NCBI GenBank assembly: GCA_047602475.1
Contig: JASGHE010000005.1
Span: forward strand, 434,001 to 498,000
Length of the DNA stretch: 64,000 nt
DNA from: JAEUIE01 sp047602475
Lineage (GTDB): Bacteria > Planctomycetota > Planctomycetia > Gemmatales > HRBIN36
Reading direction: 5' to 3'
The notes beneath the pieces are model-generated. The model was given only the letters and a program-made list of their open reading frames with translations. It did no database searches and had not been told where the DNA came from. A program made the translations under genes and the position numbers. The first letter of the stretch is position 1, and every line of letters starts with the position of its first letter. This document shows positions 55,206 through 61,932 of this stretch, piece by piece.

Positions 55206-55528
55206 TACTCCACCTTCTCTACAAGCTGGAGCTTCCAATACTGCTTGCTATTAACGGGAGTAAATGAACCCATGAACTTGTGCCGAGTCCCTTCAATCTC
55301 AATGAGGTCTCCGGCAATGAGCGTGAGTTGCGTTTCTGTGTAGATAACTGCTGTGAGCCTGACTTGTTCCTGTCTGTGCCACCAAACCCTATCATCGCTC
55401 TTCCATTGGATGCTTGCGGGAATGTCGGAATAGGTATAGCTCTCTGAGACAGTCTCGGAGCCGTCTGAGTTCTTGCTCTTCGTCTGTCTCACTACTGCAA
55501 AAGTGCTGTCTAAAAATGATTCGATCAT
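55205..55528 (-). CDS. Phage head-closure (stopper) protein candidate
   Basis: The 107-residue product is beta-rich (FAVVRQTKSKNSDGSETVSE; VIYTETQLTLIAGDLIEIEG), like SPP1 gp16-type head-closure proteins. It lies between the connector and tail-completion genes. A homing-endonuclease-like gene (55578-56051, plus strand) separates it from the connector. No clear ribosome site is present; a phage motif lies at 55533-55540. Confidence 0.7.
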   Translation of the reverse strand: MIESFLDSTFAVVRQTKSKNSDGSETVSESYTYSDIPASIQWKSDDRVWWHRQEQVRLTAVIYTETQLTLIAGDLIEIEGTRHKFMGSFTPVNSKQYWKLQLVEKVE

Positions 55529-55532
55529 GCCT

Positions 55533-55540
55533 GTATCTAT
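55533..55540 (-). promoter_or_regulatory. Phage motif ATAGATAC, site 4
   Basis: The motif stands four bases before the ATG at 55528, as at sites 1 and 3. Confidence 0.42.
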
Positions 55541-55577
55541 TCATGTTTTCAGCCGTTTCTGTCGATACATCTTAGTT

Positions 55578-56051
55578 ATGCAAGATTTGACAGGTCAGGT
55601 TTTTACAAGGCTTACAGTTCTCGGCTTTTCTGACAAAACGAAGAACAAATACTACTGGAATTGTCTCTGTGAGTGTGGGAGTGAAGTCCGTGTAGAAGGA
55701 CACCACTTGAGAAAAGGACGCACCAAGAGTTGCGGATGTTACAAGAGAGATATGTCCTTTATCACTCCTGTAAAGCATGGGCTTACACGGACAGGCACTT
55801 TCAGGTCTTGGCGTGCTATGAAGCAACGATGCTACGATAAAACAAATAACAGATACGCCCTATATGGCGGACGAGGAATCAAAGTCTGTGCAAGATGGCG
55901 TAACAGTTTCAAGAACTTCTTAGCCGATATGGGAATCAGACCAGAGGGTAAGACTCTGGACAGGATCAATCCAAACAAGGGATATTGTCCGTCGAATTGC
56001 AGATGGGCGACAAACTCCCAACAGCAACTAAACAAAAGACAAGCAGCCTAA
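55578..56051 (+). CDS. Homing-endonuclease-like protein (HNH/AP2 type), copy 1
   Basis: The start at 55578 gives 157 residues. A zinc-like motif CLCECG and SCGC near the N-terminus is followed by the conserved end YGGRGIKVCARW, FLADMGIRPEGKTLDRINPN, CRWATNSQQQLNKRQ. This pattern is widespread in phages as free-standing homing endonucleases. It is read against all structural genes, and its stop interlocks with that of the connector gene (CTAA at 56048-56051). It is probably selfish and not needed by the phage. Confidence 0.8.
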   Translation: MQDLTGQVFTRLTVLGFSDKTKNKYYWNCLCECGSEVRVEGHHLRKGRTKSCGCYKRDMSFITPVKHGLTRTGTFRSWRAMKQRCYDKTNNRYALYGGRGIKVCARWRNSFKNFLADMGIRPEGKTLDRINPNKGYCPSNCRWATNSQQQLNKRQAA

Positions 56052-56911
56052 ACCACGTTTCCGAGTCTCCACTCACTAACGCCACGAGACCGATACAAGC
56101 CAAGCGTGAGCCTTGCTTGAGTCGAGAGCCGTTCAAACGCTGCTTGTGTAGCACTGGCGAGAGTCCAAGAAGCATCTCCAAGGCTCTGAGAGATTTTGTT
56201 AGCGTCGATGTTTGTGTAGGAATATGTCAGCTTCACTAACTCAGAGGTAGCCTGTAGCAAGTCCTCTGGCACTGAGTCAGCACTCCACCCCGCCAAGTAT
56301 TCGGCGTAGATATTCCATACCCCACGAGGGGAACCCGATGGGAAGTAAACCTCTCCTGTATCGCTGTCAAACTTGTAGTAGCTGAAATCTTGAGTGTATG
56401 CTTGGAGGGTGGTTGTCCCCTTTGCCGAGAATGTCCCGTTATTGACTTGAAGCTCCGTCGTCTTCATTGTCCCGTTGCCTGTTGAAGCAGTCCATCCGTT
56501 ACCTAACGCATTGATGCCAGTCACAAGCTCCGCTAACGTGTCGTAGCTTGTGGAGACATAGGAGAACGTGTTGGTTGTAGTTGTCACTCCGCTAATTGCT
56601 GTGAGTGTCAGACTTGAAGCACTGCATTCCACCGTAGCTCTATCGGCTGTGCTGTTACCGATTGTGATAACGCCTTGCGGAGAGTGACTCAGACGAGAGA
56701 TTCTTGAGACGGGAAATTGATTGAGGAGCAGAGAGATGGAGCCAGTGCCGGAATAGAGTTCCGAGTAACTCGTCTGGAGGATTGTTCTTCCGAGATACTT
56801 CTCAATAGTGGCACAGCAGGCACTCACGAGGTCAAGCAGTGCTGATTCGCTCCCTGTGAACGTCGGGATCGCTTGTAAAGCTCTTTGGAGTTTCAAATAA
56901 TTGGTCGTCAT
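56048..56911 (-). CDS. Phage head-tail connector (gp6-like) with inserted domain
   Basis: The 287-residue protein begins LQRALQAIPTFTGSESALLD and ends with helices typical of connector proteins (LLQATSELVKLTYSYTNIDA). A beta-rich middle part (TTNTFSYVSTSYDTLAELVT) makes it longer than usual gp6 types of about 100-200 residues. It overlaps the small gene upstream by 80 bases. It forms a ring under the portal in relatives. Confidence 0.72.
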   Translation of the reverse strand: MTTNYLKLQRALQAIPTFTGSESALLDLVSACCATIEKYLGRTILQTSYSELYSGTGSISLLLNQFPVSRISRLSHSPQGVITIGNSTADRATVECSASSLTLTAISGVTTTTNTFSYVSTSYDTLAELVTGINALGNGWTASTGNGTMKTTELQVNNGTFSAKGTTTLQAYTQDFSYYKFDSDTGEVYFPSGSPRGVWNIYAEYLAGWSADSVPEDLLQATSELVKLTYSYTNIDANKISQSLGDASWTLASATQAAFERLSTQARLTLGLYRSRGVSEWRLGNVV

Positions 56912-57062
56912 ATTTGTATGTAGTGGAACCGCTCGTCAATTCTGCTCGTGTCCTCCACTGTTGAACAAGCTCATATCCCGTTGGGTAGACAGTCGGGTTC
57001 ACTGAGGGATAGGGAGCGAGAATATAAGTCCCGCCAGTGCCATTGGACGATTTGATTTGCAT
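56832..57062 (-). CDS. Small phage protein before the connector
   Basis: The 76-residue product (GGTYILAPYPSVNPTVYPTG, then ELVQQWRTRAELTSGSTTYK) is Pro/Tyr-rich. It overlaps the connector gene by 80 bases in a different frame, which is unusual in this tight module. It has no Shine-Dalgarno, but a phage motif lies at 57066-57073. It could be a decoration protein or an adaptor. Confidence 0.55.
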   Translation of the reverse strand: MQIKSSNGTGGTYILAPYPSVNPTVYPTGYELVQQWRTRAELTSGSTTYKYDDQLFETPKSFTSDPDVHRERISTA

Positions 57063-57065
57063 GAT

Positions 57066-57073
57066 TTATCTAC
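57066..57073 (-). promoter_or_regulatory. Phage motif GTAGATAA, site 5
   Basis: The motif stands three bases before the ATG at 57062. Confidence 0.4.
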
Positions 57074-57118
57074 CAACTCGCTCATCTTTTTTGCCTCTCG
57101 CTCCGATATAAGTAAGAG

Positions 57119-57964
57119 GTGAAGATGTCGAGATACAGAGACTTAGCAGGGCAAAAGTTTGGAAGACTAACCGTAGTAAGATTTCACGGAAGACAAGGCA
57201 AGAGGAACATACCCGCTTGGGAGTGTCTTTGCGAGTGTGGCAAGACAACAGTAGTTACCGGCTCTGCCTTAACGAGAGTAAATAACACCAAGAGTTGCGG
57301 ATGCTTACAAGAAGAGACAAACCGCAAAAAGTTCATCGACGTTACAGGCAATAAATATGGTCGATGGACTGTCCTTGCTTTTGCGGGCTTTAAGAAGGGA
57401 GCAGCCCATTGGCATTGTCGATGCGAATGTGGAACAGAAAGGGAGCAGAGTTGGGGGAGTTTGAGAGATGGCAAATCTAAGAGTTGCGGATGCCTTCATA
57501 GCGAAGTTAGCAGTAAACGTATGGCAAGAAACATGCTTGGAGCGGTTCACGGTCACACAGGCAAAGGGTATCAGTCAAGAACCTACGTCTCATACATGAA
57601 CATGAAGAAAAGGTGCTATGATCCTAACACTCCTTGCTATTACAACTATGGAGGACGAGGAATCAAAGTTTGTGAGCGTTGGCTTAACAGCTTCCCAAAC
57701 TTCCTTGAGGATATGGGGCTTCGTCCTGATGGAATGACGTTGGATAGAATCGACTCAAACGGGGACTATGAACCAAGTAATTGCCGGTGGTGTTCCCCAT
57801 CTCTTCAGTCTCGGAACACTTCAAAGAATGTAAACATCTCCCACAATGGCAAGACTCAATGCCTCAAGGATTGGGCAGACGATTTAGATATTCCATACGG
57901 AACAGTAACAGGAAGAATTCACAGAGGATGGACTCACTATGAAGCTCTTGGACTTGCTGCTTAA
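57119..57964 (+). CDS. Homing-endonuclease-like protein (HNH/AP2 type), copy 2 with duplicated zinc motif
   Basis: AGAGGTG precedes the ATG. The 281-residue protein has two copies of the N-terminal module (CLCECGKTTV...SCGC and CRCECGTERE...SCGC), then YGGRGIKVCERW, FLEDMGLRPDGMTLDRIDSN and CRWCSPSLQSRN. It ends with a C-terminal DNA-binding-like segment (KDWADDLDIPYGTVTGRIHR). Its stop interlocks with that of the glycosyltransferase gene (TTAA at 57961-57964). It lies between small structural genes and is read against them, exactly like copy 1. Confidence 0.8.
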   Translation: MKMSRYRDLAGQKFGRLTVVRFHGRQGKRNIPAWECLCECGKTTVVTGSALTRVNNTKSCGCLQEETNRKKFIDVTGNKYGRWTVLAFAGFKKGAAHWHCRCECGTEREQSWGSLRDGKSKSCGCLHSEVSSKRMARNMLGAVHGHTGKGYQSRTYVSYMNMKKRCYDPNTPCYYNYGGRGIKVCERWLNSFPNFLEDMGLRPDGMTLDRIDSNGDYEPSNCRWCSPSLQSRNTSKNVNISHNGKTQCLKDWADDLDIPYGTVTGRIHRGWTHYEALGLAA

Positions 57965-58668
57965 TGGTACGACTCGAACAAGTCCATATACCTGTAAGCA
58001 TCTTTTCCCAACCACTCTCTCAGCTTGGAGCCACCCCAATCTATTGAGCCGTCCGCCATAGTGTGGAAGCTCCCGCATCCAGTCAGACCAGGGCAACCCT
58101 TTAAGCCCACATGGTAGAGCGGTTTGTTGTTCTCAAGATTGTCTGTGAAAGAAATCTTTCCCTTGAAAGAGTTGAAGAGGTTGTAATCAAGATACACGCT
58201 CTCCCCTTTTGCAAACTTCTTGACGAGAGGCAGAAGCTCTCTCGTAAAAATGCTGCTCGTAAGAGCGGAGTGTGTGAGATTATGCAATTTACAAAAACGA
58301 CGATGACGAACCTGATAATAGACACAGTTCTGTAAGCCAGCAAGTGAGGCTCCAGCAAGAAGCATATCCACAAGAACCTTGAAGAAGTTTGGGAAGAAGA
58401 CATCATCATCCTCAAAAGGGAGGATGTAATCAAAGTCCTTGAGCAGAGGCAACACAGTGAGCCAGTTGAGTCCTAAGCTGTGTCCCTTCTCGCTCTTCTT
58501 TGGTTTCCTCTGTATGACGTGTTGATTACATCGGAAGTTGTAACCGTTGTGATCCTCTCCTACGCAAAACCATGTATCTGGTACGAGTGTCTGAGTCTGG
58601 TAGTAGTCTTGGAGTTGCTCAAAACACCACGGACGACCGGTCGTCGTCGTAACGATTGCTAATTTCAT
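57961..58668 (-). CDS. Glycosyltransferase-2-like protein of the prophage
   Basis: The 235-residue protein begins KLAIVTTTTGRPWCFEQLQD and has the acidic metal motif YILPFEDDDVFFPNFFKVLV, the DxD of GT-A enzymes. The C-terminal part has a conserved Trp/Gly region (GSIDWGGSKLREWLGKDAYR). It may add sugars to capsid or tail proteins, or to the host surface. With the GT9-like gene at 46037 it makes two glycosyltransferases inside a structural module. Confidence 0.75.
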   Translation of the reverse strand: MKLAIVTTTTGRPWCFEQLQDYYQTQTLVPDTWFCVGEDHNGYNFRCNQHVIQRKPKKSEKGHSLGLNWLTVLPLLKDFDYILPFEDDDVFFPNFFKVLVDMLLAGASLAGLQNCVYYQVRHRRFCKLHNLTHSALTSSIFTRELLPLVKKFAKGESVYLDYNLFNSFKGKISFTDNLENNKPLYHVGLKGCPGLTGCGSFHTMADGSIDWGGSKLREWLGKDAYRYMDLFESYH

Positions 58669-58690
58669 TTGATCCTTTCTTCTGACTGCT

Positions 58691-59248
58691 TTACTCGTAG
58701 TAGGGCTTACCTACTGTCACGAGGATTGGCTCTCCGTTTTCGTCTCTGCTGAGTGTCGGATTGTAGAAAGGAATCTGTGTTCCTTCTTGCCTTGTTTCAA
58801 AGTGAGGAGAATAAGCGTAGACAATCAAGAATCCTCGATTCTTAAACTCCCATTCATTCACACTGACATCTCTAAGCTCAAGCAGACGGATGAGCTTCTC
58901 TGCTCCTTCTCTCCATAATTCAACAGAGACTTCCATACATCCAAATCTCCGCTCCGTCACACAAGCGGGAGTCTCTTCCTCTTCGGAAATCGTTACTTCG
59001 TTCTTCGTTGGAGCTTCGTCAACTGGCTTCGTAACGTGTTCAATTATACGCCAGTCGATTTCTACAACTCCCTCCCAAGGTCGTTCGTCACTTATGCCGA
59101 ATAGCTTCCCGTCATTGCTTCCAATAATCGTATGTGTGTCCGGTTTGTGTTGAACCTTCTCGCCTCTTCTGAAAGTAACGTGCTTAACGTAATCGCCATC
59201 TATTTGAGCTACCGTTAGTCCTGTGACTTGCTTCTTTCTCTCGTCCAT
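58691..59248 (-). CDS. Phage protein, unknown
   Basis: AAGGAG precedes the ATG at 59248. The 185-residue product has beta-like segments (EVSVELWREGAEKLIRLLEL, FKNRGFLIVYAYSPHFETRQ) and an acidic middle (EEEETPACVTERRF). No family is recognised. It is separated from the capsid gene by a terminator, so it has its own promoter, perhaps the motif at 59271-59278. Confidence 0.6.
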   Translation of the reverse strand: MDERKKQVTGLTVAQIDGDYVKHVTFRRGEKVQHKPDTHTIIGSNDGKLFGISDERPWEGVVEIDWRIIEHVTKPVDEAPTKNEVTISEEEETPACVTERRFGCMEVSVELWREGAEKLIRLLELRDVSVNEWEFKNRGFLIVYAYSPHFETRQEGTQIPFYNPTLSRDENGEPILVTVGKPYYE

Positions 59249-59270
59249 ATCTCTCCTTCTGTAAGACCAG

Positions 59271-59278
59271 TTATCTAT
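59271..59278 (-). promoter_or_regulatory. Phage motif ATAGATAA, site 6
   Basis: The motif lies 22 bases upstream of the start at 59248 and just after the capsid-gene terminator, a good place for a promoter. Confidence 0.42.
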
Positions 59279-59305
59279 CCCTCAGACTCCCGAATCCTCA
59301 AGGCA

Positions 59306-59338
59306 TAAAAAAAGCCCCTCCCAAACGGGAGAGGCTTT
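59306..59338 (-). terminator. Terminator after the capsid gene
   Basis: On the minus strand a 12-bp stem with one mismatch (AAAGCCTCTCCC / GGGAGGGGCTTT) and a four-base loop is followed by a T-rich run of eight. It would limit expression of genes downstream of the capsid. Confidence 0.85.
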
Positions 59339-59356
59339 CGTCAGATTGAACGTCAA

Positions 59357-60736
59357 TTAGGTAGACGTACCTCTTGAAGCAAGAACGATTGCAGGACTTA
59401 CCTTGCGATTTGTGTCTCCGGTGAATGGAGTTTCAGCAGCAAGCCAAAGTGGTTCTTGATCGAAACGAATAAAGCCACGATACAAGACTTCACCTTGAAT
59501 GAAGCGAACGTCCTTAGAGACATCCAGTTCAATTCCAGAATCCATCGTTGCAAACTGTGACAACGAAGTAAGGATAATGTCGCCTGGGTTTCCGCTCCTT
59601 GCACAGGTTTCCGTCACATAGACAGGTCGTCCGTGCAACATCATCTGGAAGTTGTTATGAGGATCGTAAGTCAAGCCCCAAGCAGGAACCTTGGAAGAAG
59701 CAGACTCGTCCCAACTCATGCCAATGAACTGTCCGTAGATGTCTTGGTTCACAAGCCAGCAAGCATCGTCATGCAACTGTTGCGGAAGACGAGCGAACAT
59801 ATTCTTAGTGTCAGAGAAGTAAACCTTGCCTGCTGGAGTTGAGGAAGCTACTGAGACTAAGCAGTTTGCATTGAGCAAGCCCACAGGATCAGAAGCTCCA
59901 CCGGCTCCGTTGATAATCAGATCGTTGTAGGCAAAGCGAAGTTCTTCAGCGATTTGATCAGTTACAAAGCGTTCGATGTTGTAAACGTCGTCAAGCAACT
60001 GCTCCTGAGTCAGACCAGCAAGAACTCCATACTTGTATTTGTTGAGTGTTGCTTTGCTCGTGCTGATGGCGGATGCTGTGAAGTCGCTCGCTTCAGACGT
60101 TTTGTAATAGCGAAGGGGTCTTGAACCCGTGACTCTCGAACTATCCGAGACAACTGGAATCTGAATAGAGGCCAAAGAAGTCTGATAGGTCTTCGTCATC
60201 GGCAAAAGGAAAGTCTTGTTACGAGCTTTGATAAAAAGCTCGCTGCTCCAATCGGTCGGATACAAATCAGCGTTACCCGATTCGCTTTGACCGGTTGCAG
60301 TCTTCTCGTATTTGATTTCTTCCTTGCGTTCCTTTTCCCATTGCTGGATTTTCTGCATAGCGTTGAGGTTGTTCATTGCAGCATAAGCAGCAGCCTTGAA
60401 CAGTTCGCCAGGACGATTAAACGTCTTTTTCTTTACTTCAGCAGCAGGAACACCACCAAGGTTGGGGCGATTGACAGGAATCAGAGCCTTCTTAGCCGTC
60501 TCTCGTGCAAGCTGAGCTACTTCTTTTTCAATAGCACCTCTAACACCACGAGCGAAGCTCTTAGCTTCTTCTGCGGGCTTGTCATCTTCCTCTGGCTTGT
60601 CATCTTCTTCAGCTTTGGCTTCTGCCACTTTGCAGAGACCAGCGTCTACTAATGCTTGAGCAGCCTTTTCGTCTGCAATTTCAATCACGTCTCCGGCTTT
60701 GTTTTCGCCGAAGTCCGACAATACTTCTAAACTCAT
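59357..60736 (-). CDS. Major capsid protein, HK97 fold
   Basis: AGAGG precedes the ATG at 60736, preferred over 60787. The 459-residue protein has an N-terminal delta/scaffold region of about 110 residues with an acidic repeat (EEDDKPEEDDKPAEEAK). The mature HK97-type part includes SDLITNGAG-like LIINGAGGASDPVGLLNANC, then LLDDVYNIERFVTDQIAEEL and VNQDIYGQFIGMSWDESASS. The protease at 60968 is expected to remove the delta domain. A terminator follows. This is probably the most highly expressed late gene. Confidence 0.9.
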   Translation of the reverse strand: MSLEVLSDFGENKAGDVIEIADEKAAQALVDAGLCKVAEAKAEEDDKPEEDDKPAEEAKSFARGVRGAIEKEVAQLARETAKKALIPVNRPNLGGVPAAEVKKKTFNRPGELFKAAAYAAMNNLNAMQKIQQWEKERKEEIKYEKTATGQSESGNADLYPTDWSSELFIKARNKTFLLPMTKTYQTSLASIQIPVVSDSSRVTGSRPLRYYKTSEASDFTASAISTSKATLNKYKYGVLAGLTQEQLLDDVYNIERFVTDQIAEELRFAYNDLIINGAGGASDPVGLLNANCLVSVASSTPAGKVYFSDTKNMFARLPQQLHDDACWLVNQDIYGQFIGMSWDESASSKVPAWGLTYDPHNNFQMMLHGRPVYVTETCARSGNPGDIILTSLSQFATMDSGIELDVSKDVRFIQGEVLYRGFIRFDQEPLWLAAETPFTGDTNRKVSPAIVLASRGTST

Positions 60737-60874
60737 TGAACCTCTTAGGTAGAATTGAAAACTTTTTATCTCGTGACATTTGGTCACCAGTCTCCAACGG
60801 CTCTGCCTAATAGTTCTCTCCGTCTCATGAGGACGGCTCTACCTATCTCCAGCGATGCTACACGTCTGACATCT

Positions 60875-60882
60875 GTATCTAT
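60875..60882 (-). promoter_or_regulatory. Phage motif ATAGATAC, site 7
   Basis: The motif lies between the protease terminator and the capsid start, about 140 bases upstream of the latter. It would fit a separate capsid promoter. Confidence 0.45.
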
Positions 60883-60901
60883 TGGCTCACTTGCGATTTC
60901 T

Positions 60902-60935
60902 AAAAACAAAAATCCCCGCCATTGCTGACGGGGAT
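60902..60935 (-). terminator. Terminator after the protease gene
   Basis: On the minus strand ATCCCCG and CGGGGAT pair perfectly around a 10-base loop and are followed by TTTTTGTTTTT. Confidence 0.82.
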
Positions 60936-60967
60936 CGGTGACGAGGGAGAAAGGATAAAGCCCCCTG

Positions 60968-61792
60968 TCACCTTAGCTTTTGAATTTCTCTTCGGACGAT
61001 TCCTGCTACGTCGATACGCTTCAACTCGTCCATATAGATTCGGTTGTAGTCCTTCTCTGTCAGTCTCTTCTTGATTGTGATGACCTTCTTTTCGGGGATT
61101 AAGGATGCTTCTGGTTTGATCCAAGCTGTAGGTTCTAACTTCTTGTCTTCAACTAATGGAAGAGCTACAGGACTTGCCTCAATGTTGTCTCGTGTCACGA
61201 GAGCCAGAGGATTGCACTGCAAGCTACAAACCGTTATCTCAGTTAAGAAACACTTCTCAATAACATCTCCAACTCCCTGCCACAGTGGATTAGCTTTCTC
61301 TTCTTCAGTGGCAGGACGAATCCAAGCTGGACTCGTGTAGAAGGAGATTGAACGTCCAAGAACAGAACCCGTCTCACTCTTCTGGTAGAGCGTTTGGCTG
61401 AACTCATCTCCGTCATAAATGAGCTTTCCGAGTAAGCCCATTGCTCCAATCGGATGCTTCTCAAGTCGAGTCCATGCCCATCGTCCTACGGGTAGCTTGT
61501 CAGGATCGTGATTCCAGAGAGCTACGGGTCTCAAATCGAATTGAGTCTTGTCTATCCCTGAGATAAGAACAACATCTCCGTCAGCGTCGGGAACCTCAAC
61601 AGAACACCAAGCAATATCGGCTGTCTCTCCTACAACGATTTGAGGCTTGGGATCGGAGAGAGCCTTAGTCCTGTGGACGAGCTTCTCAGAGCTTCCAAGA
61701 TTCTTGTCTACTTGCTCAAGGAAACGAGCAACGTCCTCCCGCATCTGGATTCCGCCAAGTCCTTCAACTAACTGAATCTTTTTTCTGCTCAT
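60968..61792 (-). CDS. Prohead serine protease (HK97 gp4-like)
   Basis: AAGGAG precedes the ATG. The 274-residue protein has the family's His in ALWNHDPDKLPVGRW and Ser in SVLGRSISFYT, with DADGDVVLISGIDKTQFD upstream. It cleaves the capsid delta domain during maturation. It overlaps the start of the small gene at 61764-61925 by 29 bases. The protein is longer than the about 200-residue minimum, with a basic C-terminal tail (KKRLTEKDYNRIYMDELKRI). Confidence 0.87.
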   Translation of the reverse strand: MSRKKIQLVEGLGGIQMREDVARFLEQVDKNLGSSEKLVHRTKALSDPKPQIVVGETADIAWCSVEVPDADGDVVLISGIDKTQFDLRPVALWNHDPDKLPVGRWAWTRLEKHPIGAMGLLGKLIYDGDEFSQTLYQKSETGSVLGRSISFYTSPAWIRPATEEEKANPLWQGVGDVIEKCFLTEITVCSLQCNPLALVTRDNIEASPVALPLVEDKKLEPTAWIKPEASLIPEKKVITIKKRLTEKDYNRIYMDELKRIDVAGIVRREIQKLR

Positions 61793-61925
61793 CGTTCTCC
61801 TTGTCTCGAATGATTTTCAACACCATATTTACTATCTCTGTTGTTTCTTCTGCAAGTCGTCTGTCTGACTCTTGCTCTGACTTCGGATAGCGAATCATTT
61901 TGTCTCTGTGCTTTAGTTTGTTCAT
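61764..61925 (-). CDS. Small phage protein
   Basis: AAGGAG precedes the ATG at 61925. The 53-residue product is charged and helical (KMIRYPKSEQESDRRLAEET, VNMVLKIIRDKENDEQ). It lies between portal and protease genes and overlaps both closely. Function is unknown. Confidence 0.6.
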   Translation of the reverse strand: MNKLKHRDKMIRYPKSEQESDRRLAEETTEIVNMVLKIIRDKENDEQKKDSVS

Positions 61926-61932
61926 GTTCTCC

